From: Jaapia argillacea MUCL 33604
Taxonomy: Eukaryota; Basidiomycota; Agaricomycetes; Jaapiales; Jaapiaceae
DNA: 64,000 bases
Assembly: GCA_000697665.1 (NCBI GenBank)
Contig: KL197731.1
Span: forward strand, 446,810-510,809
Reading direction: 5' to 3'
Of this stretch, positions 48,501 to 58,833 are shown piece by piece. Numbering within the stretch: position 1 is the first letter of the stretch; every line of letters begins with the position of its first letter. The position numbers and the translations under genes are program-made. The notes beneath the pieces were generated by a model. It saw only the letters and a program-made list of their open reading frames with translations. It was not told the origin of the DNA and did no database searches.

Positions 48501-49277
48501 TTCTTTGGCCGATGTGAGCAGAGGTCCCCTCCATGACCTAACCCGATCACCAAACCCAACTCGTCAAGCCCCCTACGCTCAAAAAAGGAACCGTTCCACT
48601 CCTCCACCCAGTGTAGCAGTGAACTCTGATGCAATTTGACTATACAAGCAGAGCACCAGTAGACACTGTTGAGACAGTCAATGCATCGGACAGTAGGTGG
48701 CTGACCGCACTGACACTTGGGTTGCAAGGGCTGGTACGCATCGCACTCGAGTAGAAAGCCTTCAAGCTCCAGGATTGCATCGATTAGATCCTTCATTAGT
48801 ACCGACGCACCCTGTAAAATTGAATCAGCCTAACGGCCACTTGAACATGTGAGAAATACACACCTGATTGCGCTTTGGAGGGGGAATCTGAGGCGACGAG
48901 CTATCCGTAGCGCCTAGTGTGGTAGAAATCTTCTCGACAGGGGGAGTGTTGTTGATTTTCTGGCGCTTTAGATGGGGGCCGGTTATTGTCGTCATCGTCA
49001 TCTTCCAAGCGGAACCAACTGTGCTAAGACTTTGGTGGTAACCAATGTCTGCACCGCTAGCGCCAACGAAAGTCTTAACCTTGGGGCACTGGTGGGTGGC
49101 ATTCGTTTGATATGACGCCCTAGATCCAGTGTGAACGTTGACATCTGAGCTGCCAGTTCCTGCGAAAGTCTTTACATCGGGGCGTCGATGTGTGGAACCA
49201 GTTCGAGATGATGGACGACTCTCAGATCCAGGGTGATCTAATGGTCTAGAGGGATTTCTGGTAGAAGGATCTGGCAT
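45562..49277 (-). pseudogene. KDZ transposase 2, nearly complete
   Basis: A transposase gene with about ten exons; the first is 49277-48864 (MPDPSTRNPSRPLDHPG) and splices to 48812. Exon 2 has the CxC2 cluster (CQCGQPPTVRCIDCLNSVYW, then CSACIVKLH), followed by WNGSFFERRGLDELGLVIG and LGHGGDLC. Exon 3 carries CYACPEPHFNMLLNWE. Exon 4 (47916-47733) has NDISLFNGDGMFVKEEPFQ; its first acidic motif reads TIHANGNHT where relatives have D-G-N. Exon 5 has GMVVTGVVGVCCWHGCFF and MVDLQRGER. Exon 6 has the second and third catalytic motifs (LLTYDIGCQYCINF, VPKMHLYGHKDDCQY, HGEKIETLWVAG). The tail reads LYLPSHFCDPSKRAQFGLD and ends VEMLEEELRHTYRSLLQW. Two clear in-frame TGA codons (46152-46150 and 46110-46108), and perhaps a third at 46551-46549, interrupt it. 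It is divergent to the + strand TET/HMG cluster. Confidence 0.9.
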
Positions 49278-50072
49278 TGGCGGGTTTTGGACAAAGGTGA
49301 TCAGGAGGGAGAGGGTGACGGGGAGAGGACGAGGGGGAGGGTGACGAGGAGGGCTACAAGGGAGAGGGTTGCAAGTGGCATCTGTGACACTTTGGTGGTT
49401 CGGAACTCAGTGATGCCACCACATGGACCACATTTGCTTTGCCTGAGCAAAGAAAAGAAACAGATGGCTGCATGAGAGATAATTACAGTCGTAAATCTGG
49501 GTCAAAAAATCGCTCAGAAGGTGCTTGCGAAACCGACGAGCTGTTGAGAGACAATTGGAGATGAGCAAAGCCCAACTTTGCACAATTGTGCTTCTTGTTG
49601 ATATGAACAAGACTGAGACAGGCCATAGATCGAAAACAACTGAGCTGAGCAATTGGAACACTTCGGCTCTACGGGTTTGTTGAGGTGGAGGTGATTCAAA
49701 CAATAGTCTACGGCGGATGATCATTGCAATGGCTGGCCAGTGTGCAAGCAGCAAGCTCAACGCTTGTTTTCCGACTTTGAATGTTTGGCCCATCTTGGCC
49801 AGATCTTAGCTCTAGCAGATCTCAGATCCCAATCAGGCTGTGCTCATCCGTAATGCTGTCATTGACGATCGTCCTGTTCTCGGCAGCCTCCTGTACTTTG
49901 ATTGCTCCTCTCGCTGCAAGGGCTGTCTCACTAGCTTGCAGAACAATGCTCTGACCATGGGACCCCTTGATAAATACCTGTCTTTTGTTGACCTTGGCTC
50001 TCTCAACCTCAAGATCGAATTTCGCTTTACTCACGACAACTGCCCAACTGCTCACCTGCTCTTTTCCCCCCT
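49278..50072. promoter_or_regulatory. divergent intergenic region of the KDZ-TET cassette
   Basis: About 0.8 kb between the transposase start (-) and the unknown gene (+). It includes a purine-rich tract (49300-49375, GGGAGAGGGTGACG-like words) just upstream of the transposase. Two opposing short frames (49407-49793 and 49822-50055, both minus) and one plus frame (49840-50060) exist; none can be preferred. Promoters of both arms must lie here. Confidence 0.4.
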
Positions 50073-51177
50073 ATGGCTCCTTACACTGCTCCTGCTGTCG
50101 AAGAATTACTTTCTGAATGGCTGTCGACCCATGTCAAGCGTCTTTGTGAAGAGACTGCAGCACTCTATCCTGGCAAGCCGCCCTCTTACGACGCACGTGC
50201 TAAGCAGTGGAGGATTACAGGCAGATGTGGCAGGATGCATCAGGTCTACATCAATCGTGGGATTCACAATCCATCCGACCTTGGTGCTGTGATGGAACAT
50301 GTAGGCATCGAGCTGCAGTCTCATGCTCTGCAACGACTGACCTGTCTCCTGCAGTGCACTGATGGTTGTTGCAAGCAAAGGGCAATATATCTGGGTACAC
50401 GTCTAGAACGGGACACTCTCCAAAGTATCCAGGTTCAATTTAGGGAAGAGAACGCCGCCAAGGCTATACAGAGGGCGAGGGAGAAGAGGAGGCCTACGGG
50501 AGGGTTGCACAGGGTACCCTTGGGTGAGTGACGACTTTCTATAAACACCCTGTTTCGTCGTTGACAAAGGTGCCTGTTCAGACCGTAAAGTAGCTCTGAA
50601 TGCCTCCATCGTCCAGAACGCAGGACGTCAACTGCCTTGTCAACAGGTGGCTCCTCCTCCACAACATCCTTGCCCATTTCCTTGTCCGTCACCACTGTTG
50701 GAGCCACAGGCTGGCCCCTCATCTTCTCAACTGTCATCATTACCCTTGTCCTCTCAATCATCGTTGTTACCCTCGTCCTCTCAACCTTCATCGCAGCCCT
50801 CGTCCTCTCAGCCATCGACGCTACCCCTATCCTCTCTGTCCTCACCCTCATCGAAACCTCCTGCGTTGCACAAGAGAAAGAGGGTCACCAACTTCGACGG
50901 GATGGACGTTCTAGAGATATTTAGCGACAATGATGAAGTCCCAGTGAAGAAGAAGCCGTTTTATGGCTCAAATGTGCAGTACAGTTTGGATATTCAGAGC
51001 GACGGCAAAGGTTCCGGGTTGTCAAAGAGGAAGGGAAAGGAGAGGGCGCCTGTTGATCCAGCTATCTCTCCTGAGAGGTATGAGTTGAGGTACGACGTTG
51101 ACAACGACACTGACGAGTTGGTCGAGATTGAAGACTCAGAGGTCGTTGGTTCACCGTCAAGGTCGTCTGCTTGTTAG
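50073..51177 (+). CDS. intact two-exon unknown gene in the KDZ-TET cassette
   Basis: Exons 50073-50523 and 50582-51177 join in frame through a 58-base GTGAGT...TTCAG intron, giving a predicted 348 residues with no internal stop. The N-terminal 140 residues form a compact, helical, Cys-containing region (EELLSEWLSTHVKRLCEET, ITGRCGRMHQVYINRG, TCLLQCTDGCCKQRAIYLG) ending in a basic helix (AIQRAREKRRPT). The second exon encodes a Ser/Pro/Gln linker, then KPPALHKRKRVTNFDG, a nuclear-localisation-like stretch, and an acidic C terminus (DNDTDELVEIEDSEVVG). I recognise no domain. Its place between transposase and TET/JBP genes makes it a candidate element-encoded cofactor acting in the nucleus. It is the only gene of this cluster with no visible break, which may mean it is younger or selected. 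Confidence 0.75.
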
Positions 51178-51683
51178 TAACGTTGCCCACATCTTTTGTT
51201 GATAGAGTCCTTCAGGATAGAATTGCCTGGTTGTTATCTTTCCAAGCTCATCTTTCTCTCTTTCTGTATGGTTATTGCTGTGTAGTTTATCCCCACTAAT
51301 GTACAACTTCAGTCAACTTCAGGTGCTCTCAAATATTCAACCCTCCAGACTTGAAATGAATTTATATTGCTCCATCCCAGAATGTACTTGTTGTGCAACT
51401 ACCTAAGGATGAACCACTGAATGTATCTCACAACGAATGGCAAGGAACAGTGAATGTGCAGTGCTTGGTGGTTGATGGGGCTTTAGGTTAGGGGCTGGAT
51501 GGCTACACGAAACAGATACAATAACTTAAACACAGAACAAATGTGTCGCGTCCACAATCCACGCATACACAATCAACGCGTCCACAATCAACGCGTCCTA
51601 CAATCAACAAACTCACGTGTAGCAAAAGTATAAGTAGGGTGTCCTCACCGTCTTCAATCCACATCCTCCAAGCGGACTCGAAC
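51178..51683. other. intergenic region
   Basis: No gene is seen. A short direct repeat of an ACGCGTCC(A/T)ACAATCA unit (with CACGCATACACAATC variants) occurs three to four times at 51549-51605, about 80-130 bases before the TET/JBP start; it could be a promoter element. Confidence 0.45.
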
Positions 51684-53430
51684 ATGGGCAACACTGGTGA
51701 GTGTCTTCTGCTATCTGCCGTCACAGAGCTCCTTGTTTAGCTGGATGTGGACCCGACCCTGGAGACCACGGAAGGCAAGGCTTGGAAGCTCTCAGCGCAT
51801 CGACAATTGCTCCTACCCCATCTGCTTGTCTAACTTCTTGTCTACCTTTCAGATGGCCCAGCATCCCCCTTGTTGGCTTGCGTTGTAAGTCGTCTCAGTT
51901 GCTTAATGTTTCTTTTGTTTTTGTTCTTATCTTATCTTATCTATAGCTCCGATCGGGTAAAGAGTTCTTGCCTTGGACTCTTGCCTCCATTGGCATCCCA
52001 GTCAAAATCGATTTCCAAAGCATGGTCAACCGTGCCTGTCATGCAGACCTCGTCACAGACCTCTTCAAAACGGCTCATGAAGACAGCCCAACTCCCAGCC
52101 CATCTGTTGAACCCAGACCTGCTGAAGCCAGTATCCCTCCACCGAACCTTCTGCAGGATGATGGCGAGCTCACCACCCACCCTTCGTACCTTCCCATCCA
52201 ACACCAGCACCTCTCTCTGGAGAAGAGGCGCAGCCGAAACAAAAGGGACAAGAAACACATAGCTGCCCAAGCTGTTGAAGACACCAACCTGAAGGTCATC
52301 ATATACAGGTGTCGAGGGAAGGCAAAGAAGGTGTCCACGAATCTCAAGACCAGCGACCTTTTGGTGGAAGGGTGAAGCTGAAGGGCATACTCGCTGGATG
52401 AAATGAAGAGGATGGGTTTTTCGGTGGTTGCTTGGGATGGAGTGTGAGTGATATCAGCCCTCTCTACAGCTTCGAATCTCAACGGTATTGGTTTCAGAGA
52501 GCCACATGCTGTTTTGGACTGTGGGTCAACCGTTGTCACCATGCTTGCAGGACGCCCTTGCGATGGGCAATTCATTGAGCAGGTGGCTAACCCTCTGTTC
52601 AAGGCTATGTAGTGTACTTGCGAACATTGCTCTATGTCCAGCCTGAAGCACCAGCGTGGCCATTTTGCTGCCACAAACGTTGGGATCTCTCGCAGACTGG
52701 GTTCAACGGTGCACTTCATCCTCCCTCTCACAAACCGCGTTCTAAACACCATTTGTAGGAGCCTCAAACACTGCAAGTTGATCCCAAAAACCAACTTGCA
52801 ATTGCAGAACTACTTAGTGAGCTGTCTCTACAGCGTTTAGTTGGGTTCACTGCCAGTAAGTCGCACCCTTCTACTTCATTATCGAAGCCTTGACTCAACG
52901 CCTTAGGTGCCTTCAACCTCTATGCTCCTTGACTTTATCAATGCTACCAAACCACCCTGGACTCGCTTCTCCAATGGAAACCAACCCTTCGCCCGTACCT
53001 TGCCAATTCACCCTTCGCCGCATGTACGTTCAACTTCGGTCCCGACGTCCGGACTTTTGTCCATACAGACCCAAAGAACCTACCTTGGGGTTGGTGCGTC
53101 GTCACTGCCCTTGGTTCCTTTGACCCCAAGCGAGGTGGCCACCTTGTCCTATGGGATTTGAAGCTTGTTGTTGAGTTTCCACCTGGGTCAACTATCTTCA
53201 TTCCTTCAGCCATTATCCAACATTCGAATATCCCAGTTGCAGAGGGTGAGGTATGGCTATCGTACACCCAGTATACTGCTGGCAGTGTTTTTCGCTGGGT
53301 CAACTACAGTTTTAGATCCGTTGGAGAGGTTGTGAGCATGCTTGGAGAGGCTGAAGTTCACCATTTGAACGCTGGTCGATGGGAGGCAGGGTGCCAGATG
53401 TGGTCTAAGCTTGGGGATTTTTTTGAGTAG
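51684..53430 (+). pseudogene. TET/JBP family 2-oxoglutarate/Fe(II) dioxygenase
   Basis: A nucleic-acid methylpyrimidine oxidase (5-methylcytosine to hydroxymethylcytosine and beyond in active members). The start MGNT splices to APCLAGCGPDPGDHGRQGLE. A linker follows with SMVNRACHADLVTDLF and a basic KRRSRNKRDKKH. Then AYSLDEMKRMGFSVVAWDG, a phase-2 intron (52445-52498), and VLDCGSTVVTMLAGRPCDG. After the intron at 52856-52906 comes the catalytic core: ACTFNFGPDVRTFVHTDP, LPWGWCVVTALGSFDP, RGGHLVLWDLKLVVEFPPG, IIQHSNIPVAEGE and QYTAGSVFRWVNYSF. The iron ligands His-x-Asp (53062-53070), distal His (53221-53223) and the 2-oxoglutarate Arg (53293-53295) are all kept. In-frame stops break the reading upstream of the core: TGA 52373-52375 and 52379-52381, TAG 52610-52612 and TGA 52930-52932. 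An alternative intron could skip the first two. It is probably a recent pseudogene. Confidence 0.9.
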
Positions 53431-54021
53431 CATCATAGTTTGGCTACTCCCATTTTGTGGAGCTTTGTAACAACTGAACATAGATTCTAATGCAAGTGAG
53501 TCCACAAACTGGGCTGCCTTCCTGGGACGGCAGGCACTGATGCGCCAGTACTGCAGTACACTTTGATCAAATTTGCATGTCTTACCTGCTCATGCCTTCG
53601 ATTGGATTCGCCAACCCATGATTACAATGACGCCTGCTGAAGCCGCTCTTGCAGGGTACTGAGCACCTAAATCAATCAAACAATTGCAGTCTGAAACACC
53701 TTTCTTCCAAGCAAACGGTTGGATTGTAACGGCCACAACAAGCTTTGCCATCCCCATGCCTTCGTTTTGGCCATCGCTCGGGCCCATGACCAAAGCAATT
53801 GGCTTGGGCCTTTGGTGGCACAAAACAGACAAAAACGAGCCCTATTGTTCGCTTGGTCTAAGCGTGAAGGTCAGAGTGAAAGCAAAATGTGGACCTTCCG
53901 ATTCTTGTTTCCCCTCTCTTATATGAACTCACTGCATCACTGTCGAATCCATTTGCCAACCCTCAACACAACCCCTGCTTTCCCAACCTACCCCAGCTTT
54001 CTGCCCACCCCATCACCAGCC
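53431..54021. other. intergenic region between TET/JBP and HMG-like genes
   Basis: About 590 bases. Two opposing 80-codon frames overlap at 53590-53926 (Trp- and Gly-rich on one strand). Neither has splice or domain support. The region should hold the TET/JBP terminator and the promoter of the next gene. Confidence 0.4.
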
Positions 54022-56389
54022 ATGCCCAGCGCCACTGCACTCCCTCCCTGACCCCCTCCAAAAGTAGTCAACTACAACGCCAAACTCCTTCCAACCATCT
54101 TGCTGCGCAAGGGGGTTGCGAAAGAATGGCTTCTTGCCAACCTTCCCCAATACATGACGCTGACAGACCACGGCCAGAAGTCTGACTATGCTCGAGAGCA
54201 GGCCGACTGGTTCATCATTGCCTTTCAACTTGAGCCAAAGCAGTTGGAGGACGGCACGGTCTTTGACCCTATGGAGGGACAGGCAATAATTATGTCACAG
54301 CTACGAAGTGTACATTGTTCCTAACCTTCTCTCGCCTGCCTACTTACAAACTACTTTCAAACTCTACAGGCAATAGCCCTTTGGTACAAAAACACTTTAG
54401 CTCAAGCATCAGCACCTCGACGAGGCCTTGCAGCAAAAGGCCTTCTCAAACTCTCTGTTCCCAAGGAGAAGCGTATCACGCCCCTCTCGATCTTCTCAGA
54501 GGAGAAGGCTTTGGAGCTGAGGGCAGACATGCATGCTCGCTTGCATTTGCACGGTGTTCAAGGCGACACTCAGCAAAACCTGCCGCATTGGAACGCTGCC
54601 CTCCAGTCGCAGTGGGACCGGCTCACTCACGAGGAGAAGGAAGAGTACGAGAAAAAGGCAGAGGTACTTCATTCGAGGAAGGCGTCGAAGGGAGAGCCCA
54701 TTGATGACGTTCAGATTCATTGGTTTGTTTCTCGCCCTTTCGTTCTTTTCCTAGGTCATTGATGCTTTCATTTCCAGCAACCAAGACCAGCTTGGGAAGG
54801 ACCTTTGAGACTTCCTATGGACACTTCCAGGCAGATGCAAGGGTCAGTTCGGGGACGTCGTCTTTCACGTTCAATTAGCTTTCCGGAATCGTGGAGACGT
54901 GCTTGTGGTCAAGACATATGGACCCTTTCTTAGAACCCGTTTCTCAGTGGTTGCTGACCTTATGCTTTTGTCTAGATTTGTTGCTGGGCCAGGGTGTGAA
55001 GACCCGCCTTTTGACAAAACTGAGTCCTATCCACAAATGGTGGACTCCTTTACTGTTTGGGCTGCTGCTGCCATCCCTAGTACATGTCTCATCGACTTCG
55101 CCCAGCCCAATCTAATCTGTTTCTGCATATTAGAACAAGTAAACGCCGACAGAAATGGAGAAGATGAACCTCTTCAGGTGACCGTTGATGAGAGTGGCCA
55201 CACCCATCTCCCTAACCTGGATTTCGACTTGGTGACAAACAAGCACTTTGCGAATTTGCTTGTAGCCTATTTCGACATCGAGTGGGGTAAGTTTTTGAGA
55301 CCACGCTGTGTTTTACATTCTGATGCTGTTTTTAGAGAAATCACTTCCCAACGATCCTCTGTACCCAACCATTCCTTGGGAGGAAGTCAAACAATCACCG
55401 CTGAGTTATATAACACCAGTGGTTGATGATTCAATCACTCAGCTTTTCAAGCACCCAAGCAAATTGGGTAGAAACGTTCAGGACCTGTACAAGTACATTT
55501 ACAACAACGCCACCCAGCAGATCCGTCTTCAGCACCCACAACCTCCCTCTCCAGCCCTTCCAGCCCTTCCGTCAACCCCACAATGCAGTCACCCATCCTC
55601 TCCTGGGGACCCACTCCTCTTGTCCCCTGACTTCGCAACCAAAGGGCTTCTGTCTTCGCCAATGACTCCCACTCCCTCTACACCCCAAGCAACCTCCACA
55701 GGTGCTGCCTCGACCTCTGGAGGTATTCCTGCCGCTCCTACTGATGATCAGCTCAACAATCAGAATGGCAGTGGCTCCATATCTGCCTTAGATGGATGTC
55801 CAGTTCATGCAAAACTGAATTCTGCCAAAGCCGACTCGATCTTAGCGGATGTTGCTCCTACCACTAAACCGCTGGACGCTTTGAATAGTGGTGGCTCTAC
55901 ATCTGCCCGTCTTGATCATGCCACCCTTCCCTCACTGCCAGATGCTTTCAAATCAGCTGATGGCCCCCAGACCTTGATGCAGGAGGTTGGGCGAATGACG
56001 AGGAGCAGGAAGCAAAAGGAGGGTGAGTTTGTTGGTGACGATGGAGGTAGTAAGCAAGGGCCGATGAAGAAAACACAATTGACTGCTCCGCAATCATTGG
56101 AGACAGCAGGAGAGCCTTTGCAAGCAGTGACAACAGGGCGTGTGAGAAGGTGCACAAGTCTCTAGCAACGTTCATCCATTTGGATTACTGATTGAAGCTC
56201 GGAGCAGACCTCGAGGAGCAGTGCCACCAGCTGGGAATGAGGATGTTGTTGAAGTAGTTGTCAGGCAAGTAACCCTCTTCCAACACCATTCTCTTGTTGA
56301 GTGAAGGTTACTAACCCAAATTACAATGTAGATCCAAAGGAGCGAAAAGGGGGAAGCGTTCTGGAGGTAAGAGAGGAGGGGGGCAGTAA
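54022..56389 (+). pseudogene. HMG-like protein of the KDZ-TET cassette
   Basis: Starts MPSATALPP; an in-frame TGA follows at once (54049-54051). The reading then runs NYNAKLLPTILLRK, YAREQADWFIIAFQLEP and MEGQ. An unusual intron with a GC-AATAAT donor leads to AIALWYKNTLAQASAPRRG. The HMG-like part is FSEEKALELRADMHARL, LPHWNAALQSQWDRLT and HEEKEEYEKKAEVL. After a 57-base intron comes NQDQLGKDL, a second TGA (about 54808), LPGRCKGQFGDVVFHVQLAF, DFDLVTNKHFANLLVAYF, then a Pro/Ser-rich tail from 55500 with TRSRKQKEG and a final basic exon (AKRGKRSGGKRGGGQ, stop near 56389). Diverged HMG proteins accompany KDZ-TET elements in basidiomycetes and presumably bind DNA. It is the last gene of the cassette. 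Confidence 0.7.
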
Positions 56390-57565
56390 TTTGGACGCCA
56401 CTGACTCCGACTGTCACTGTCGCAGATATCTTTCACATGTATAATGAGTTATGGAATTCTATCTATTTTTTCTTCCATCCAGGATGTGGACAACAAGACC
56501 ACCCCCTTCATATGGGCTCGATGAGATGCATGGGTTCATGCTGCCCAAGTTTAGTTTGAGCTGATTTATGTGGCAGATCGGATTCTCAAAGGAAAATCCG
56601 ATCTACTTGGTACAAACAATCTTTTCTATCTAGTTGACTTAATGCTCTCCAAGGCGAGCCTCGAGTTGGGTTCTCTCTGGATTCTCTTGATCTGAATTCA
56701 AACTTCCTGGATTTAATCTGACAATTTGGATTCCCTTGGATTAGGTTGCTTGAAATCCTCTGTTGTTCGGAATCGGTACGTGAATTGAGATCAGATATAT
56801 AGAAATACATAGAAGGATTAATCTGAAGTCTTTGTACTGATCCAATCCAGCGTGGAACTCGGATTAATCTCAAAACTGGATTAAATCCCAAACCCCGATT
56901 AATCCAAGCTCCCCGCCCCTTGGCCATTCCACAATGCCCCCTCCCCACCTTTTCTGCCTCAGCTTAGTTTAATCCTAGGGGGCCTGAAAGTGACGGAAAA
57001 TATTAATCCAATCTACTGACATCCCTGACAAGTGAGAATTGTAGTTAGATAGGTCTAGGATTACTTACAAGGTTCCTGATCTTTTAACTGACATCAAATT
57101 TGATGTTGATCTTGAATTTTTTTCACGGTTTCATCTCTGGGATTTTTAGATTGAACAGTCTTCTCATGAAGTTGACTATGATATGTGTGTCCTCCGGTGC
57201 TGTGGATTCCAGTAGCCTTGACCATAATCCCTTGTTGAGGTATATTTTGCTTGACATTTTCATTTTGACTGGATGTTTGAAAATTAGCTTCTAGTATATA
57301 TAAAAGGAAAAGTAGATGGTACTGAATAATTCAATGGCAGCTTTCATTTGAGTTTCCACCATCGTTGAATTTAGACTGCTGAAGCTTTGATGTAAAGATG
57401 GAAGATTGTATATAATTGTCCCAAACTGAATTGATCATGAATGAGTAGTATGCATGAGTCAGTAGAAAACACATACCACTTTATCCCAAGAGGGACATTG
57501 ATGTTCTTGTGAGTCCTTCTCCCACATCACAATTGTCCATGGTACTTTTTCACTGTCCTTTTCAT
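56390..57565. other. no gene; repeat-like AT-rich sequence
   Basis: From 56640 to 57000 many GATTAATC/GGATTAAAT words occur, resembling 44.8-45.1 kb on the other side of the KDZ-TET cassette. 57000-57560 holds only short frames. Confidence 0.4.
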
Positions 57566-58833
57566 CTATAGGCGCACTAATTCGACCCCATTGTCAGACA
57601 CCAGTAATTCCACTCCTCGTTCACCAAAGGCTCCAGATTTTATTCCAGATACAAGTAATTCTTCAGTTTCCACCAAGTGTTTGTTCTTCAATTTATTGGC
57701 AGTATCATCATCTCTGTTGGTATTGTGCATCAAACTTTTCTTTACCAATGAAATAGACCATATCATTACACACCTTAGAAAGCCCAACCATTTGGCACCA
57801 CGTATACAATCCTTACCTGCCCTCTTCATAGCTTTCAATTGCTGTCTTGCTGCCTATGAAGTCTTCAATGCCACTTGCATGGCTGGAGGTAATTGCAATT
57901 CATGGTGGTTACACAATGAAAGTAACATTGCGTAGACAGCAAGCAATGTGGAAGATTCAAAGGGATTCTCCAGAACCTCTTTGGAAATCTGGGAAAGACA
58001 ATAAAATCAGCAGAACAACATTAACAAGACAAATTGAGCGTTGAAACCTTCTTACAAAGTTGGATTGTATATGTTTCCTAACAAAGAAAAGAAAAGTAAG
58101 TGATGAGCAAGAATGCAAAGGAATATACTAACCAATATGTTGTTGTTAATAAAATTATTGACCAGCTGGCTCAACTCCACTTCACCTATGGTATACCACA
58201 TAGCCACAGGGTCAACAAAGGAAAGTAGCAATTTATCATATTTGTCAGGATTGATGATTGACGATGGCCATTCCTTCTTTATGCAATTGAAAGTGCCTTA
58301 ATTGTGACCTTGTCTTCCTGTGAGAGACCACTAGGCCCTACATAGAAAGAATAGATCAATTCAAACAGGAGATGAAAAGATTAGGTGAAACATACTAAGA
58401 TTTTCCTTAACAATTCTTTCCAGTTGAATTCCTTGGGAATCTACTTGATAGTAGGATGTTGAAGAACTGTAAGTTGTACCTTGATAGTGCTCTAATAACA
58501 TATGCATCTAGTAAGTCAACATTATCATTTTATAAACTCACTGATTTTTTCTGATTCTATCAGCTTGTCAGTATTGTTCAATACTGGTATAACCATGGGT
58601 TCATTAAGGACAGTATCCCACTCCATATATTCTTCAAAGATGGTGGCTTCTAAATCTTCATATGATTCATCTCCAAGCAGCAGTGTGTGAGGTTTTTGAG
58701 AAAGTTCCATTCTTGGCCTGGATGCAATTCGAGTCTTCCATGAACTATCTGTTGTGTTTGTGTCCGAACGTTCATGTTTGAGGTTAAGTTCTGTATAATC
58801 CATTACTTCAACCATTTGGTCAATGTTGTACAA
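57566..58833 (-). pseudogene. unknown multi-exon gene relic
   Basis: The first exon (58833-58525) reads MYNIDQMVEVMDYTELNLKH and ends near a GTGAGT donor after IESEKIS. Later pieces read QEDKVTIKALSIA, CIKKEWPSSIINPDKYDKL and AMWYTIGEVELSQLVNNFIN, then after another intron ISKEVLENPFESSTLLAVYA and ALKTS, an in-frame TAG, AARQQLKAMKRAG, and a final piece CIRGAKWLGFLRC. At least one frameshift near 58300 and one stop break it. No domain is recognised. Its AT-rich style resembles the 11-22 kb genes more than the KDZ cassettes. Confidence 0.45.

Noticed and set aside
49407-50060. Opposing frames in the divergent region (128 and 77 codons minus, 73 codons plus)
   Set aside because: Both strands read openly, neither has supporting features, and the region is expected to hold promoters.
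53590-53926. Overlapping 80-codon frames on both strands downstream of the TET/JBP gene
   Set aside because: No homology or splice signals; likely non-coding.
35306-54100. Reassignment of TGA as a sense codon to explain the many in-frame TGAs
   Set aside because: TGA is also used as a natural terminator here (for example at 10596-10598 and at 38654-38656), some genes also carry TAG stops and frameshifts, and decay explains the pattern more simply.
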